Origin: Bacillota bacterium | GTDB lineage: Bacteria; Bacillota; Clostridia; Acetivibrionales; JAEXSP01 | NCBI GenBank assembly: GCA_023453795.1 | Contig: JAEXSP010000039.1 | Location: 1 to 64,000 of the forward strand | DNA length: 64,000 bases | Direction of reading: 5' to 3' | In this document: positions 1-9,254 of the stretch, piece by piece | Layout: every line of letters starts with the position of its first letter | How positions within the stretch are numbered: position 1 is the first letter of the stretch | Translations under genes and position numbers: made by a program | Notes under the pieces: model-generated | What the model saw: only the letters and a program-made list of their open reading frames with translations | Told to the model about the DNA's origin: nothing | Databases searched by the model: none

Positions 1-2
1 GA

Positions 3-128
3 GTCCATGCTCTAAGTGCATGGACTGAAGGAGTAAAGTTTTACTTTGGTAATGATAAGGTGTGGTTAGCAGACACTATTCCAAGTAAATATATTAGCAA
101 AGTGTCAGGGGACAGTTTGACACGATAG
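3..128 (+). CDS. C-terminal end of a KptA-like RNA 2'-phosphotransferase (partial, cut by window start)
   Basis: An open frame enters from the left edge and stops at 126-128, giving about 41 residues. They include the stretch VKFYFGNDKVWLADTIPSKY, which resembles the end of the KptA/Tpt1 family (pattern Y/F-F-x-S-x-N-x-VWL-x-D-x-VP-x-KY). Members remove the 2'-phosphate from RNA using NAD+. The last residues (VSGDSLTR) are encoded by the repeat motif at 102-123, so the natural C-terminus may have been replaced by repeat sequence. The catalytic part lies outside the window, so the family call rests on this short tail only. Confidence 0.45.
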   Translation, partial: VHALSAWTEGVKFYFGNDKVWLADTIPSKYISKVSGDSLTR

Positions 129-151
129 AAGTGTCGAGGGACGGTTTGTGG
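102..151. repeat. Two copies of a GTGTC(A/G)GGGAC-type repeat unit
   Basis: GTGTCAGGGGACAGTTTGAC (from 102) and GTGTCGAGGGACGGTTTGTG (from 131) are near-identical units seven bases apart. Units of this kind (GTGTC..GGGGACGGTT..) are common around REP-associated or IS200-like transposases in Firmicutes. No transposase is seen here. Confidence 0.5.
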
Positions 152-282
152 TGACCCCCTAATGTGATACAATTTGGGTACGGTTAAAACGCAGTTTTTA
201 AGCCTGTTTTAGAAACCTAAAACAAATCAACCTGAGCCGAATAAATATATCAAGGGTTGCAACCAGTCGACATAACAAGTTA

Positions 283-590
283 ATGAGCCTAGTCAGATGC
301 GTCAATACAAATGAACAAAACAGGCTGATAAAAACCATCACCCAGAACCAGAACCAAACCGAAAGAATGCTATATGCCTATGACAGCAACGGCACATAAC
401 ATCAAAAGCCAAGACAGTAGTCAAGAGCAAACCCTCGGTCAGCAAAGCATCGGTCACAGGCAGCAAATCAGGAGAAGGATCTGACAGCACTCAGAGCTTT
501 TACAGCTATGACGTATGGAACCAGATGGCAAAGCTGCCGAAGGCAAGACAACAAGCGCCTACGCATATAACGGGAAGGGTACCAAGTGCA
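283..590 (+). pseudogene. Decayed Rhs/YD-repeat protein fragment
   Basis: Three reading frames together carry typical Rhs repeat sequence. The frame of 283 gives NRLIKTITQ followed by YAYDSNG and then a stop near 398. A second frame gives SFYSYDVWNQM around 495-530. A third gives EGKTTSAYAYNGKG around 538-580. YD-type motifs (YAYD, YSYD, YAYN) are the hallmark of Rhs/wall-associated repeat proteins. At least two frameshifts separate the pieces, so no intact protein is made. The intact parent was probably a large secreted or toxin-type Rhs protein; only a few repeats remain and no toxin tip is recognisable. The rest of 590-818 holds nothing I can identify. Confidence 0.65.
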
Positions 591-818
591 GAAGACGCCA
601 ACAGGTGCAACCTTGCATATTGATTCGGTTTCCTTTAAAGAGGCAACTCAATCATCCGGATATAGATGAAAGAAAAGGCATACATTTAAGCAACAGAAAT
701 ATTAAATACAACTACCCTTTTAGCACTGTACTTGACAATGTATAACCATGAGGCCTTGATAATATTCCCTTATATCTGCTATAATTGCCTTGCTGATTAA
801 CACTTGCGAGGTTTTTTT

Positions 819-2585
819 ATGAAAACTGTGATTGTTTCTTTGAACTCAAAATATATACACTCCTCACTTGCGCCATGGTATTTAAAAGCGTTCTGCAGCG
901 ACGAATGCGGGATGATCGGGATTTGTGAATTTACTATTAATGAAAACCCCGATTCTGTTCTATCCTCAATTTTTTTAGAACAGGCAGATGCAGTTGCTTT
1001 TTCATGTTATATATGGAACATTACGTATGTTTTAAAGGTCGCAGAGGATCTTAAGAAAATCAGTCCGGAAACGGTTATAATTCTCGGAGGCCCGGAGGTC
1101 TCTTATGATCCGGATATCGTGCTTTCTGAGAAACACTATATAGACTATATTATCTCAGGTGAGGGAGAGCGCCCTTTCAAAAGTCTGTTGGATTTCTTGT
1201 CCGGAAAACGGGCGGATGCGGAATTGCATGGTGTTACATATCGGGACGGTACCGGGATAATAAAAAATGCAATGCCTCAGCTTATAGAAAACCTTGACTC
1301 AATTCCTTCACCGTATACAGAAGAAATGCTTGATTCACTTAATGGCAGAATTGTTTATTTCGAGTCATCCAGGGGCTGCCCTTTTTCTTGCTCCTATTGC
1401 ATATCATCCACTTTTGAAGGTGTAAGGTACTTTAGCCTTGAGAGGGTAAGGAACGACCTTCATAAGCTGATTAATGCCGGTGTGAAGCAAATCAAGTTCG
1501 TTGATAGAACCTTTAACTGCAATAAACAACGTGCGTTAGAGATATTCAAATTCATATCGGAGGATCAAAGTGAGGTGAATTTTCACTTTGAAACCGCTGC
1601 CGACTTGTTTGATGACGAGCTGCTGCAAGCACTTTCAGGTATAAAGCAGGGGAAAATCCAGCTGGAAATCGGAATTCAGTCAACTAATGAAGCAGTCCAT
1701 AAGGCAGTTGCAAGAAAAACAAAAATCCAAAAGGTTCTGGACAATATCAGCGCCCTAGTGGCCTTCAGGAACATTCATATTCATGTTGATCTGATAGCGG
1801 GCCTTCCGTTTGAAGACTATGAGTCATTTAAAAATTCTTTTAACCAGGTTTACGGGCTTAAGTCCGACAACTTGCAGCTTGGATTTCTTAAAATGCTTAA
1901 GGGCTCGAGAATAAGGAAAGAAGCGGACATTCACGGTTACAAATTCAAGAGCTGTTCTCCGTATGAAGTGCTGGAGAACAGATATATATCCTACAGAGAG
2001 ATACTTGAATTAAAAGGCATTGAGGAGTTGGTAGAAAGGTATTACAACTCGGGAAGGTTTGTAAATTCCCTTAATTATTTGATCAAAGAGTCAAAGCTTT
2101 CGGCATATGATTTTTTCAGAAGCTTTCTGGTATATGATCAAAAGAATGTTCACTCTTTGGATAGACCGCTTTCCAGTAGAGAACTCTACAAGGTGCTGCT
2201 TGGTTTTGCAGATTCGGAGATGTCTGAGGCGGTTAACAGGGAATTCTTGAATGAACTTCTTAAGTATGATTTTTTACTGAGTGATAGTTCCAACAACCTT
2301 CCCAACGGGATTTTGCGCGAAGTGGAGCCGGGCTTTAAGGACAGGTGCTTTGAATTCTTAAAAAACGAGGCCAATTTATGCGTATTTCTGCCACGATTTA
2401 AGGGAATAGCTGCAAAGCAGGTTTTTAAAACAGTTCATTTCGAAAAATTCAATTATGATATTTTACAAAGTGGTTTTATATGCAGCAAATCCAAAGTCAT
2501 ATTGTTCAATTATTTATTTAAGGATAAAGTTACCGGACTGTACGAAAGCATAGATATCACAGAAGCTTTTGATAGGATTCTATAG
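819..2585 (+). CDS. B12-binding-domain radical SAM protein with DUF4080-type C-terminus
   Basis: The N-terminal about 140 residues look like a cobalamin-binding fold (VAFSCYIWN, ILGGPEVSYDP, IISGEGE). The radical SAM core follows with the cluster motif CPFSCSYC near residue 190, then a long C-terminal part typical of DUF4080 enzymes. Such proteins use a [4Fe-4S] cluster, S-adenosylmethionine and usually cobalamin for methyl transfer or rearrangement; the substrate is unknown. The ATG at 819 is chosen because GCGAGG at 807-812 lies at normal distance; a TTG at 804 in the same frame has no such site. It appears to be a stand-alone gene. The family assignment is firm, the exact reaction is not. 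Confidence 0.85.
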   Translation: MKTVIVSLNSKYIHSSLAPWYLKAFCSDECGMIGICEFTINENPDSVLSSIFLEQADAVAFSCYIWNITYVLKVAEDLKKISPETVIILGGPEVSYDPDIVLSEKHYIDYIISGEGERPFKSLLDFLSGKRADAELHGVTYRDGTGIIKNAMPQLIENLDSIPSPYTEEMLDSLNGRIVYFESSRGCPFSCSYCISSTFEGVRYFSLERVRNDLHKLINAGVKQIKFVDRTFNCNKQRALEIFKFISEDQSEVNFHFETAADLFDDELLQALSGIKQGKIQLEIGIQSTNEAVHKAVARKTKIQKVLDNISALVAFRNIHIHVDLIAGLPFEDYESFKNSFNQVYGLKSDNLQLGFLKMLKGSRIRKEADIHGYKFKSCSPYEVLENRYISYREILELKGIEELVERYYNSGRFVNSLNYLIKESKLSAYDFFRSFLVYDQKNVHSLDRPLSSRELYKVLLGFADSEMSEAVNREFLNELLKYDFLLSDSSNNLPNGILREVEPGFKDRCFEFLKNEANLCVFLPRFKGIAAKQVFKTVHFEKFNYDILQSGFICSKSKVILFNYLFKDKVTGLYESIDITEAFDRIL

Positions 2586-2674
2586 TTTGGTGTTGATTAA
2601 TAAACGTAATTTTAGTAAAATAATTATACCCATTGTGTATAAAAAGTCAATAATTGTGAGGAGAGATGAGAAAG

Positions 2675-4042
2675 ATGAGAAAGAATGATGTAGTTAAGGT
2701 TTTATTAGACGAGAGCGACATACCGAAGCAATGGTATAACATCGCGGCAGATATGCCGAACAAGCCGGCTCCTTATTACAGCCCGGTAACGGGAAAGCTT
2801 GCTACTCCGGATGATATGTCTGCGATTTTTCCGATGGAACTGATAATGCAGGAATATTCAACAGAGCGTTGGATAGATATTCCGAATGAGGTAAGAGAAA
2901 TGTACCGTCAGTGGAGACCAAGTCCGCTTTACAGGGCAAGGGCCCTTGAGAAGGAGCTTGGCACGCCTGCGAGGATTTATTATAAATATGAAGGTACAAA
3001 TGCAACAGGAAGTCATAAACTTAATACGGCAATACCACAGACTTATTACAACAAACAGGCCGGAATCAAGCGGCTTTCAACCGAAACCGGAGCAGGACAA
3101 TGGGGAAGCGCATTAAGCCTTGCCACACAACACTTCGGACTTGATTGCACGGTTTATATGGTAAAGGTAAGTTACCACCAGAAACCCTATAGGCGATCGT
3201 TTATGCATACCTTCGGAGCAAATGTTATTGCCAGCCCAAGTAATTTAACCAATGGCGGAAGGTCTATACTCGAAAAGGACCCCGACTGCTCAGGAAGTCT
3301 TGGTATGGCTATAAGTGAGGCTGTTGAAGACGCTGCAACTCACAATGATACAAACTATGCGCTGGGAAGCGTCTTGAACCATGTTTGTATGCATCAGACA
3401 ATTATCGGACTTGAAGCTAAAAAACAAATGGAAATGATAGATGAATATCCGGATGTAATATTCGCATGCTGCGGCGGCGGAAGCAATTTTGCGGGAATAG
3501 CCTTCCCATTCCTTCAGGATAAATTAAACGGTAAAAAGGTCAGAGCTGTAGCTGTAGAGCCCAGTGCATGCCCGACTCTTACAAAGGGTGTTTTTGCCTA
3601 CGATTACGGCGATACTGCAAAAATGGCCCCTATAGCGAAAATGTATACCCTTGGGCATGACTTTGTACCCGCGGGAATACATGCCGGAGGCTTGAGATAC
3701 CATGGAGCTTCGGCGATCATAAGCCAATTATATGATGATGGGCTGATCGAAGCACAGGCGTACGGTCAGAAATCAGTATTCGATGCAGCTATTATGTTTG
3801 CCAGATCTGAAGGGATCGTACCGGCACCGGAATCTTCACATGCAATAAGGGCTGCAATCGATGAAGCGCTTGCAGCGAAAGAGTCCGGGGAAGAAAAGGT
3901 CATTCTCTTTAATCTCAGCGGTCACGGATATTTTGACTTCACAGCATATGAAAACTATTTCTCCGGAAAGCTCGAGGATATAGAATATTCACAGGATGCC
4001 GTTGAAGAAAGCATAAAGAATCTACCGAAGCTTGAAGTATAA
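2675..4042 (+). CDS. trpB: TrpB2-type tryptophan synthase beta chain (PLP enzyme)
   Basis: This PLP-dependent enzyme condenses indole with serine to tryptophan. The Schiff-base lysine is in GSHKLNTA and the phosphate-binding glycine loop is CCGGGSNFAG. The N-terminal block (IPKQWYNI, PSPLYRA) and the length of about 455 residues fit the TrpB2 (TIGR01415) branch rather than the TrpA-partnered TrpB1. No trpA or other trp gene is nearby, so it probably acts alone, perhaps salvaging indole. The ATG at 2675 is preferred because AGGAG at 2659-2663 lies 11 bases upstream; the in-frame ATG at 2666 would leave only two bases. A terminator follows at 4089. Confidence 0.9.
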   Translation: MRKNDVVKVLLDESDIPKQWYNIAADMPNKPAPYYSPVTGKLATPDDMSAIFPMELIMQEYSTERWIDIPNEVREMYRQWRPSPLYRARALEKELGTPARIYYKYEGTNATGSHKLNTAIPQTYYNKQAGIKRLSTETGAGQWGSALSLATQHFGLDCTVYMVKVSYHQKPYRRSFMHTFGANVIASPSNLTNGGRSILEKDPDCSGSLGMAISEAVEDAATHNDTNYALGSVLNHVCMHQTIIGLEAKKQMEMIDEYPDVIFACCGGGSNFAGIAFPFLQDKLNGKKVRAVAVEPSACPTLTKGVFAYDYGDTAKMAPIAKMYTLGHDFVPAGIHAGGLRYHGASAIISQLYDDGLIEAQAYGQKSVFDAAIMFARSEGIVPAPESSHAIRAAIDEALAAKESGEEKVILFNLSGHGYFDFTAYENYFSGKLEDIEYSQDAVEESIKNLPKLEV

Positions 4043-4088
4043 AAATATTATCAGAAGCATTTGTTAAAATCTAAGGGACTTAAAACAT

Positions 4089-4116
4089 AAACCGGAGGGC
4101 TTGCCGTCCGGTTTTC
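4089..4116. terminator. Bidirectional terminator between trpB2 and the convergent membrane gene
   Basis: AAACCGGA (4089-4096) pairs with TCCGGTTT (4107-4114) and the stem continues inward with one mismatch. T-rich sequence follows on the + strand and A-rich sequence precedes it, so it can serve both converging genes. Confidence 0.75.
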
Positions 4117-4122
4117 TGCATC

Positions 4123-4764
4123 CTATCTTATTGAGCCTTTCAGTGCAGATAAGGCATCGGTTGCAACGTGTTTGGCATGTGCCGCATTTTTCCCTATCCT
4201 ATCTGCCATATAACAAAAGAGTCTATTTTCATAATTAGCCAATATTAAAGAGTTTAGTGAAATGAAAAGATCAACTGCAAAATATAATACGATTGTCTTG
4301 GAAAAAACAATTGCATAGTCTTTCGGAATAAGCTGAACTAACAATTCAATCAAGGGGTGCAGGGTTTTAATCAAAATAACTGAGGCCGCTCCCCAAAAAA
4401 TTGAAGACTGCAGGCATATAAACCCACCAAGGTTGAAGGCTTCTTTTTCATAACTCCACCAGGTCCTGTTAAATGCAAGCTTTAAGAAAAGGCCTGCAAA
4501 GAGTTCGATCAAAGTGGTTAAAAAAGCCGAACCACAGAAAAGCAAAAATATATTTTTTCGGACAGGCTTTAGCAATATGATCACCAATAATGCTCCAAAA
4601 CCGTAAATAGGACAGAAGGGCCCGTAAAGGAAGCCTCTTTTAATGAAGGTTCCTTTATGCAATGACACATATACTGTCTCCATCAGCCAGCCAAGAAAAG
4701 AATAAAATGCAAAATAATACGGTAAGCTGTCCATTTTAAAATCAATATTTCTAAAAATTCGCAT
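4123..4764 (-). CDS. CmpB-type multi-pass membrane protein (putative ABC-transporter type IV family)
   Basis: The protein has about five hydrophobic segments and the family hallmark GFLYGPFCPIYGFGA near residues 42-56, preceded by FLGWLMETVY. This matches the CmpB/PF06541 family of clostridial membrane proteins, named as a putative ABC transporter type although no ATPase or substrate is known. The start at 4764 is chosen because AGGTGG lies about six bases upstream on the - strand; longer in-frame starts toward 4791 lack a site. It is a single gene converging on trpB2. Confidence 0.75.
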   Translation of the reverse strand: MRIFRNIDFKMDSLPYYFAFYSFLGWLMETVYVSLHKGTFIKRGFLYGPFCPIYGFGALLVIILLKPVRKNIFLLFCGSAFLTTLIELFAGLFLKLAFNRTWWSYEKEAFNLGGFICLQSSIFWGAASVILIKTLHPLIELLVQLIPKDYAIVFSKTIVLYFAVDLFISLNSLILANYENRLFCYMADRIGKNAAHAKHVATDALSALKGSIR

Positions 4765-4907
4765 AGGACACCACCTGATAGCCGTTCCCAAGTTTGGGCA
4801 GCATGACTAGTCGATAAATCTATTCCATATAAATCTATGCAAACAGGCAAAATTCGGTTACAGAATGTTAAGACCTGACACAAAAGAGGAGTAAACAGAA
4901 AAATTTA

Positions 4908-4936
4908 TTGACAACAGTAATTTGCATAATTAAAAT
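4908..4936 (+). promoter_or_regulatory. Sigma-A promoter of the hisS leader
   Basis: TTGACA (4908-4913), 17-base spacer, TAAAAT (4931-4936). Transcription would start near 4943, just before the T-box leader. Confidence 0.8.
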
Positions 4937-4971
4937 ATAACTAATACATAATAATTCTGCTTTATAAATAA

Positions 4972-5215
4972 AAACCATGAACGGGAAAAGTAATCAATAC
5001 TGCCAAAAAGGGAGAAGGTACCACGACTGAGAGTGCTTTCAGGCAAAGGGTTGAATGAAAGAACACCCCGGAGTTGACCGGTTGAACACAAGATAGTTAT
5101 TAGATCGGTTCGTATGTCTGCGTTAAAGAGTTTAAGTGGGCTTTTTGCCTAAAAGGGTGGTACCGCGGGATAATATCCTCTCGTCCCTGACATTAGTCAG
5201 ACGAGAGGATTTTTA
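4972..5215 (+). promoter_or_regulatory. T-box leader, probable histidine specifier CAC
   Basis: The conserved T-box AGGGTGGTACCGCGG is at 5154-5168. The terminator stem ATCCTCTCGTC (5175-5185) with GACGAGAGGAT (5200-5210) is followed by a T run. In stem I the usual GAA-specifier context reads GAA-CAC-CCC at 5061-5069, giving CAC (His). The downstream gene is hisS, which agrees. Uncharged tRNA-His would stabilise the antiterminator and allow hisS-aspS transcription. Confidence 0.92.
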
Positions 5216-5285
5216 TTATATACGAAAGTAAAATTTTTGTGACGAGTCACATTCGTTTATAGAAAAGGAACAGGAGGTTTTTGAT

Positions 5286-6611
5286 TTGAAAGGAAATACG
5301 ATTACACCATCGATTTTGCCGGGGTTCATGGAACTTCTGCCGCCTGATCAAATGCTGTTCAACAAAATGCTTGATACGATTAAGCTGTCATATGAGAAAT
5401 TCGGTTTCATACCGCTTGATACGCCAACGATAGAAAAATCAGAGGTGTTATTGGCCAAAACCGGCGGTGAGACCGAAAAACAGGTTTATCGCTTCAACAA
5501 GGGCGACAATGATCTCTCTTTGAGGTTTGACTTGACAGTGCCTTTAGCCAGATATGTAGCACAGCACTATAATGATCTTGCCTTTCCGTTCAGAAGATAT
5601 CACATAGGGAAAGTCTTCAGGGGGGAAAAACCTCAGAAGGGAAGATTCAGGGAATTCTACCAGTGTGACATAGACATCATCGGCAACGAAAACCTGAGCG
5701 TTATAAATGATGCTGAAATATTAAGCGTCATTTATTCAACGTTTAAGGCCCTTGGATTTGATGAATTTACAATAAGAATAAACAACAGAAAGGTTCTTAA
5801 CGGATTCTTTGAATCGCTTAATATAGAAAACAAAGTTGAAGTTTTAAGAATCGTCGATAAGCTTGAAAAGATAGGAGAAGAAGCAGTTCAAAAAGAACTG
5901 GCTGATTTGGGAGTTGCTTCCGATGTTATAGGGAGGCTGCTGACATTCATCAGGATAAAAGGAACTAATGATAATGTCATTAACAGCCTGAAGGCTATGG
6001 AAATCAGCAATGATTTGTTCAAAGCCGGGGTTGAAGAACTTGAGAAGGTTTGCGAATACATCAAATACTTCGGGCTCCCGGAAAAGAACAATAGGATAGA
6101 TCTTACTATAGCAAGAGGCCTTGACTATTACACAGGCACGATTTATGAAACGGTTCTGGACAATTACCCGTCCATCGGGAGTGTCTGCTCCGGCGGAAGA
6201 TATGATAATCTGGCGCAAAACTACACTGATAAGAAACTGCCTGGAGTAGGAATATCAATAGGTTTGACTAGGCTGTTCTATCAATTGAAGGAAGCAGGTA
6301 TCATTGGGGCGGAAAAGAAGTCATCACCTACAAGCCTGCTGATAATACCTATGCAGGACACGATGAGCAATGCACTGGATTTCGCAACAAAAATAAGGGA
6401 GGCGGGAATTTCAGCTGAGGTGTATTTAAACGAAGGTAAAATTGCCAAAAAGTTTACATATGCGGACAAACTTGGTATCCCTTTTGCACTTGTTATAGGT
6501 GAGGATGAGGTTAAAAACAGCGTATTCAGATTGAAGAATATGAAGACCGGGGAGCAGGAAAACTTGAGCATTGATGAAATTGTCGACAAAATTCAAACAT
6601 TAAATAAATAA
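5286..6611 (+). CDS. hisS: Histidyl-tRNA synthetase
   Basis: Class II synthetase that charges tRNA-His. Motif 2 is FRGEKPQKGRFREFYQCDID around residues 108-128, and the histidine-binding signature ARGLDYYTG lies near residue 275. A C-terminal anticodon-binding domain follows. The block LRFDLTVPLARY replaces the LRPEGT block of the common bacterial HisRS, so this copy belongs to the branch that looks more like archaeal/eukaryotic enzymes. The start is TTG at 5286 with AGGAGG at 5272-5277 eight bases upstream. It is first in an operon with aspS (16-base gap), under T-box control. Confidence 0.95.
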   Translation: MKGNTITPSILPGFMELLPPDQMLFNKMLDTIKLSYEKFGFIPLDTPTIEKSEVLLAKTGGETEKQVYRFNKGDNDLSLRFDLTVPLARYVAQHYNDLAFPFRRYHIGKVFRGEKPQKGRFREFYQCDIDIIGNENLSVINDAEILSVIYSTFKALGFDEFTIRINNRKVLNGFFESLNIENKVEVLRIVDKLEKIGEEAVQKELADLGVASDVIGRLLTFIRIKGTNDNVINSLKAMEISNDLFKAGVEELEKVCEYIKYFGLPEKNNRIDLTIARGLDYYTGTIYETVLDNYPSIGSVCSGGRYDNLAQNYTDKKLPGVGISIGLTRLFYQLKEAGIIGAEKKSSPTSLLIIPMQDTMSNALDFATKIREAGISAEVYLNEGKIAKKFTYADKLGIPFALVIGEDEVKNSVFRLKNMKTGEQENLSIDEIVDKIQTLNK

Positions 6612-6627
6612 TGATGGAGGAAGGAAA

Positions 6628-8412
6628 ATGGGAGAATCGATTTACGGGTTAAAAAGGACCCACAGATGTTCCGAACTGGGACTTCAAAATGTAGGCGAAA
6701 AAGTTGTTGTAATGGGGTGGACTCATAAAAGGAGAGACCTCGGAGGAGTAATTTTCATAGATTTGAGGGATAGAAGCGGCATTCTCCAGGTCGTGTTCAA
6801 TGATAAAATCGGAGAGGATGCATTTGCAAAAGCGGAAACTATAAGGAACGAGTATGTATTGGCAATAGTCGGGGAAGTGGTTAAAAGAGATCCCGAAACT
6901 GTAAATCCGAAGATCGAAACCGGTGAGATTGAAGTAATAGCACAGGAATTAAGGATATTGAGCAAGGCGGAGACACCTCCGGTATATATTGAAGAAGATT
7001 CAGACGTTAACGAGATGGTAAGACTCAAGCATAGATACATTGACCTTAGAAGGCCGGACATGCAAAGAAACCTGATACTCAGGCATAAGGTTGCAAAAAT
7101 TGCCCGTGATTACTATGATGCCAACGGTTTCCTCGAAATTGAAACTCCAATGCTGACAAAGAGCACTCCGGAAGGCGCAAGGGAATATGTAGTGCCAAGC
7201 AGGGTGCATCCGGGCAAATTCTACACATTGCCGCAATCCCCACAGCTCTTCAAGCAGCTGTTGATGGTATCGGGCTTCGACAGGTATTTTCAGATAGTAA
7301 GATGCTTCAGGGACGAAGACCTTAGAGCTGACAGACAGCCTGAATTCACACAGATAGACTTGGAAATGTCTTTTGTTAATGTTGAGGACGTTCTTACAGT
7401 CAATGAAGGGTTTATTAAGAAGGCCTTCAAGGAAGCACTTGATATTGAACTGGAAACACCTTTCCTTAGAATGCCTTACCAGGAAGCAATGGACAGGTTC
7501 GGTTCAGATAAACCGGATATAAGATTCGGCATGGAGCTTGTTAACATTTCTGACCTCGTTGAAAACTGCGGCTTCAAGGTTTTTGCAGATGCGGTTAAAA
7601 ACGGCGGAAGCGTAAGAGCGGTAAATGCAAAAGGCTGCGGTGCAAAGTTCAGCAGAAGGGAAATAGACAGCCTTGTGGAATTCGTTAAAATATACAGAGC
7701 TAAGGGTATGGCTTGGATTGCAGTAGAGGAGAACGAACTAAAGTCGGCTATTACTAAATTCTTTAACGAAGACGAAATTAAGAGCATTCTTGACCGTGTA
7801 CAGGCAGAACCGGGCGATTTGATATGCTTCATTGCAGATAAAAACCAAATAGTTTATGATGCATTAGGCAACCTAAGGCTTGAGCTCGCAAGAAGGCTTG
7901 ACATTCTCAAAAAGGACGAGTTCAAGTTCCTATGGGTCACTGAGTTCCCGCTATTCGAATATGATGAGGAAGAAAAGCGCTGGGCTGCAAAACACCATCC
8001 ATTTACTTCTCCTATGGATGAGGATATTGAGCTTTTGGACTCTGATCCCGGAAAAGTTCGTGCAAAGGCGTATGATATCGTTCTTAACGGAATTGAAATC
8101 GGTGGCGGAAGCATTAGAATCCATATCCCCGAATTACAGTCCAAGATGTTCAGCATGCTTGGCCTAACGAAGGAACAGGCTGAAGCCAGATTCGGATTCC
8201 TTCTGGAGGCTTTCAAATATGGAACACCGCCTCACGGAGGCATGGCTTACGGACTTGACAGGCTTATTATGCTTATGGCCGGAAGAAGCAGCATCAGGGA
8301 TGTAATAGCTTTCCCGAAGGTTCAGAATGCATCGTGTCCGATGTCTAATTCCCCGGATATTATTGAACCAAAACAAATGAAAGAATTGCATATTAAAACA
8401 ATAGATAATTGA
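6628..8412 (+). CDS. aspS: Aspartyl-tRNA synthetase
   Basis: Class II synthetase of 594 residues, the normal length of the bacterial type. It has an N-terminal OB-fold anticodon-binding domain (to about residue 110), a catalytic core with motif 2 (FRDEDLRADRQPEFTQ), the bacterial GAD insertion around residues 290-410, and motif 3 (GLDRLIMLMAG, near 545). It charges tRNA-Asp, and possibly tRNA-Asn if the enzyme is non-discriminating, which cannot be told from sequence alone. GGAGGAAGG precedes the ATG. It is co-transcribed with hisS, so the His T-box should also control it. Confidence 0.96.
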   Translation: MGESIYGLKRTHRCSELGLQNVGEKVVVMGWTHKRRDLGGVIFIDLRDRSGILQVVFNDKIGEDAFAKAETIRNEYVLAIVGEVVKRDPETVNPKIETGEIEVIAQELRILSKAETPPVYIEEDSDVNEMVRLKHRYIDLRRPDMQRNLILRHKVAKIARDYYDANGFLEIETPMLTKSTPEGAREYVVPSRVHPGKFYTLPQSPQLFKQLLMVSGFDRYFQIVRCFRDEDLRADRQPEFTQIDLEMSFVNVEDVLTVNEGFIKKAFKEALDIELETPFLRMPYQEAMDRFGSDKPDIRFGMELVNISDLVENCGFKVFADAVKNGGSVRAVNAKGCGAKFSRREIDSLVEFVKIYRAKGMAWIAVEENELKSAITKFFNEDEIKSILDRVQAEPGDLICFIADKNQIVYDALGNLRLELARRLDILKKDEFKFLWVTEFPLFEYDEEEKRWAAKHHPFTSPMDEDIELLDSDPGKVRAKAYDIVLNGIEIGGGSIRIHIPELQSKMFSMLGLTKEQAEARFGFLLEAFKYGTPPHGGMAYGLDRLIMLMAGRSSIRDVIAFPKVQNASCPMSNSPDIIEPKQMKELHIKTIDN

Positions 8413-8481
8413 CAATATAAAGAAAAAGGATAATAATGGTTCTATGCGTTTTCTTTAATATTGCTTCAGGAGGCAGAACAA

Positions 8482-9033
8482 ATGTTTAAAAGAATAAGCA
8501 ATCCAGTCATCCGGGAGGCTTTGGACTGGGCATTCCATATTGCTATAGCGGTTGCCATAGGCCTTTTGATAGTCAACTTTGTTGTTCAAAGAACTGTCGT
8601 TAACAAACAGTCTATGGAGCCTAACCTTCATGAGGGGGACAACCTGTGGGTCGAAAAAGTATCATCGTATTTTCATTCATTTCACCGTGGTGATATTGTT
8701 ACAGTATATTATCCCGAACAGTTGCCCCAGGGGGAAAAACTTCTGATTAAAAGGATCATTGGACTGCCTGGTGATAAGGTTGAGATAAAGAATGGAAAGG
8801 TTTATATAAACGGCAAGCAATTGAAGGAGAAATATCTTAAAGACACAGTAGTCACTGACCCATTGCAATATGGCAATCTTACTGTACCAAAGGGTAAACT
8901 CTTTGTTCTTGGTGATAACAGAGGAAACAGCAAGGACAGCAGAATGTTCGGGCCTGTAGAGTTTAGCCGGATTAGAGGAAGAGCGATATTCAGGTTCTTT
9001 CCTTTCAATAAAATAGGCTTTCTTCCAAAGTAA
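8482..9033 (+). CDS. lepB: Signal peptidase I
   Basis: This membrane serine protease removes signal peptides from exported proteins. One N-terminal transmembrane segment (about residues 15-37) is followed by the catalytic serine in KQSMEP (near residue 43) and the lysine in LIKRIIGLPGD (near residue 90), then the box GDNRGNSKDSR. The length of 183 residues is normal for a Gram-positive SipS type. The ATG at 8482 has AGGAGG at 8469-8473 in front; a TTG at 8461 in frame would overlap that site. It lies 69 bases after aspS and ends before a strong terminator. Confidence 0.93.
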   Translation: MFKRISNPVIREALDWAFHIAIAVAIGLLIVNFVVQRTVVNKQSMEPNLHEGDNLWVEKVSSYFHSFHRGDIVTVYYPEQLPQGEKLLIKRIIGLPGDKVEIKNGKVYINGKQLKEKYLKDTVVTDPLQYGNLTVPKGKLFVLGDNRGNSKDSRMFGPVEFSRIRGRAIFRFFPFNKIGFLPK

Positions 9034-9069
9034 TACGGAACAAAAGTCCTAATTAGTTTATTAATTAAG

Positions 9070-9106
9070 AATCATAGGGGTTTAGCTGCCTCTATGATTT
9101 TGTTTT
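9070..9106 (+). terminator. Rho-independent terminator after lepB
   Basis: AATCATAGGGG (9070-9080) pairs with CCTCTATGATT (9089-9099) over 11 base pairs with one G-U, followed by TTTGTTTT. Confidence 0.85.
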
Positions 9107-9254
9107 ATCCAGTTCCCACAGCTTTATGAAAAATTTGATTGATAATCAAGGCTTTATAATTTTCAAAGTTTATGATAGAATAAATACTCGAATTGTACGT
9201 GTTTATAGAGAGTTTTTTACTTATAGTTTAAATATATCATTTTGAGGATATAAA

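Noticed and set aside
515..745. A 76-codon frame
   Set aside because: Its first part is one frame of the decayed Rhs sequence; the rest is unrelated. No ribosome site.
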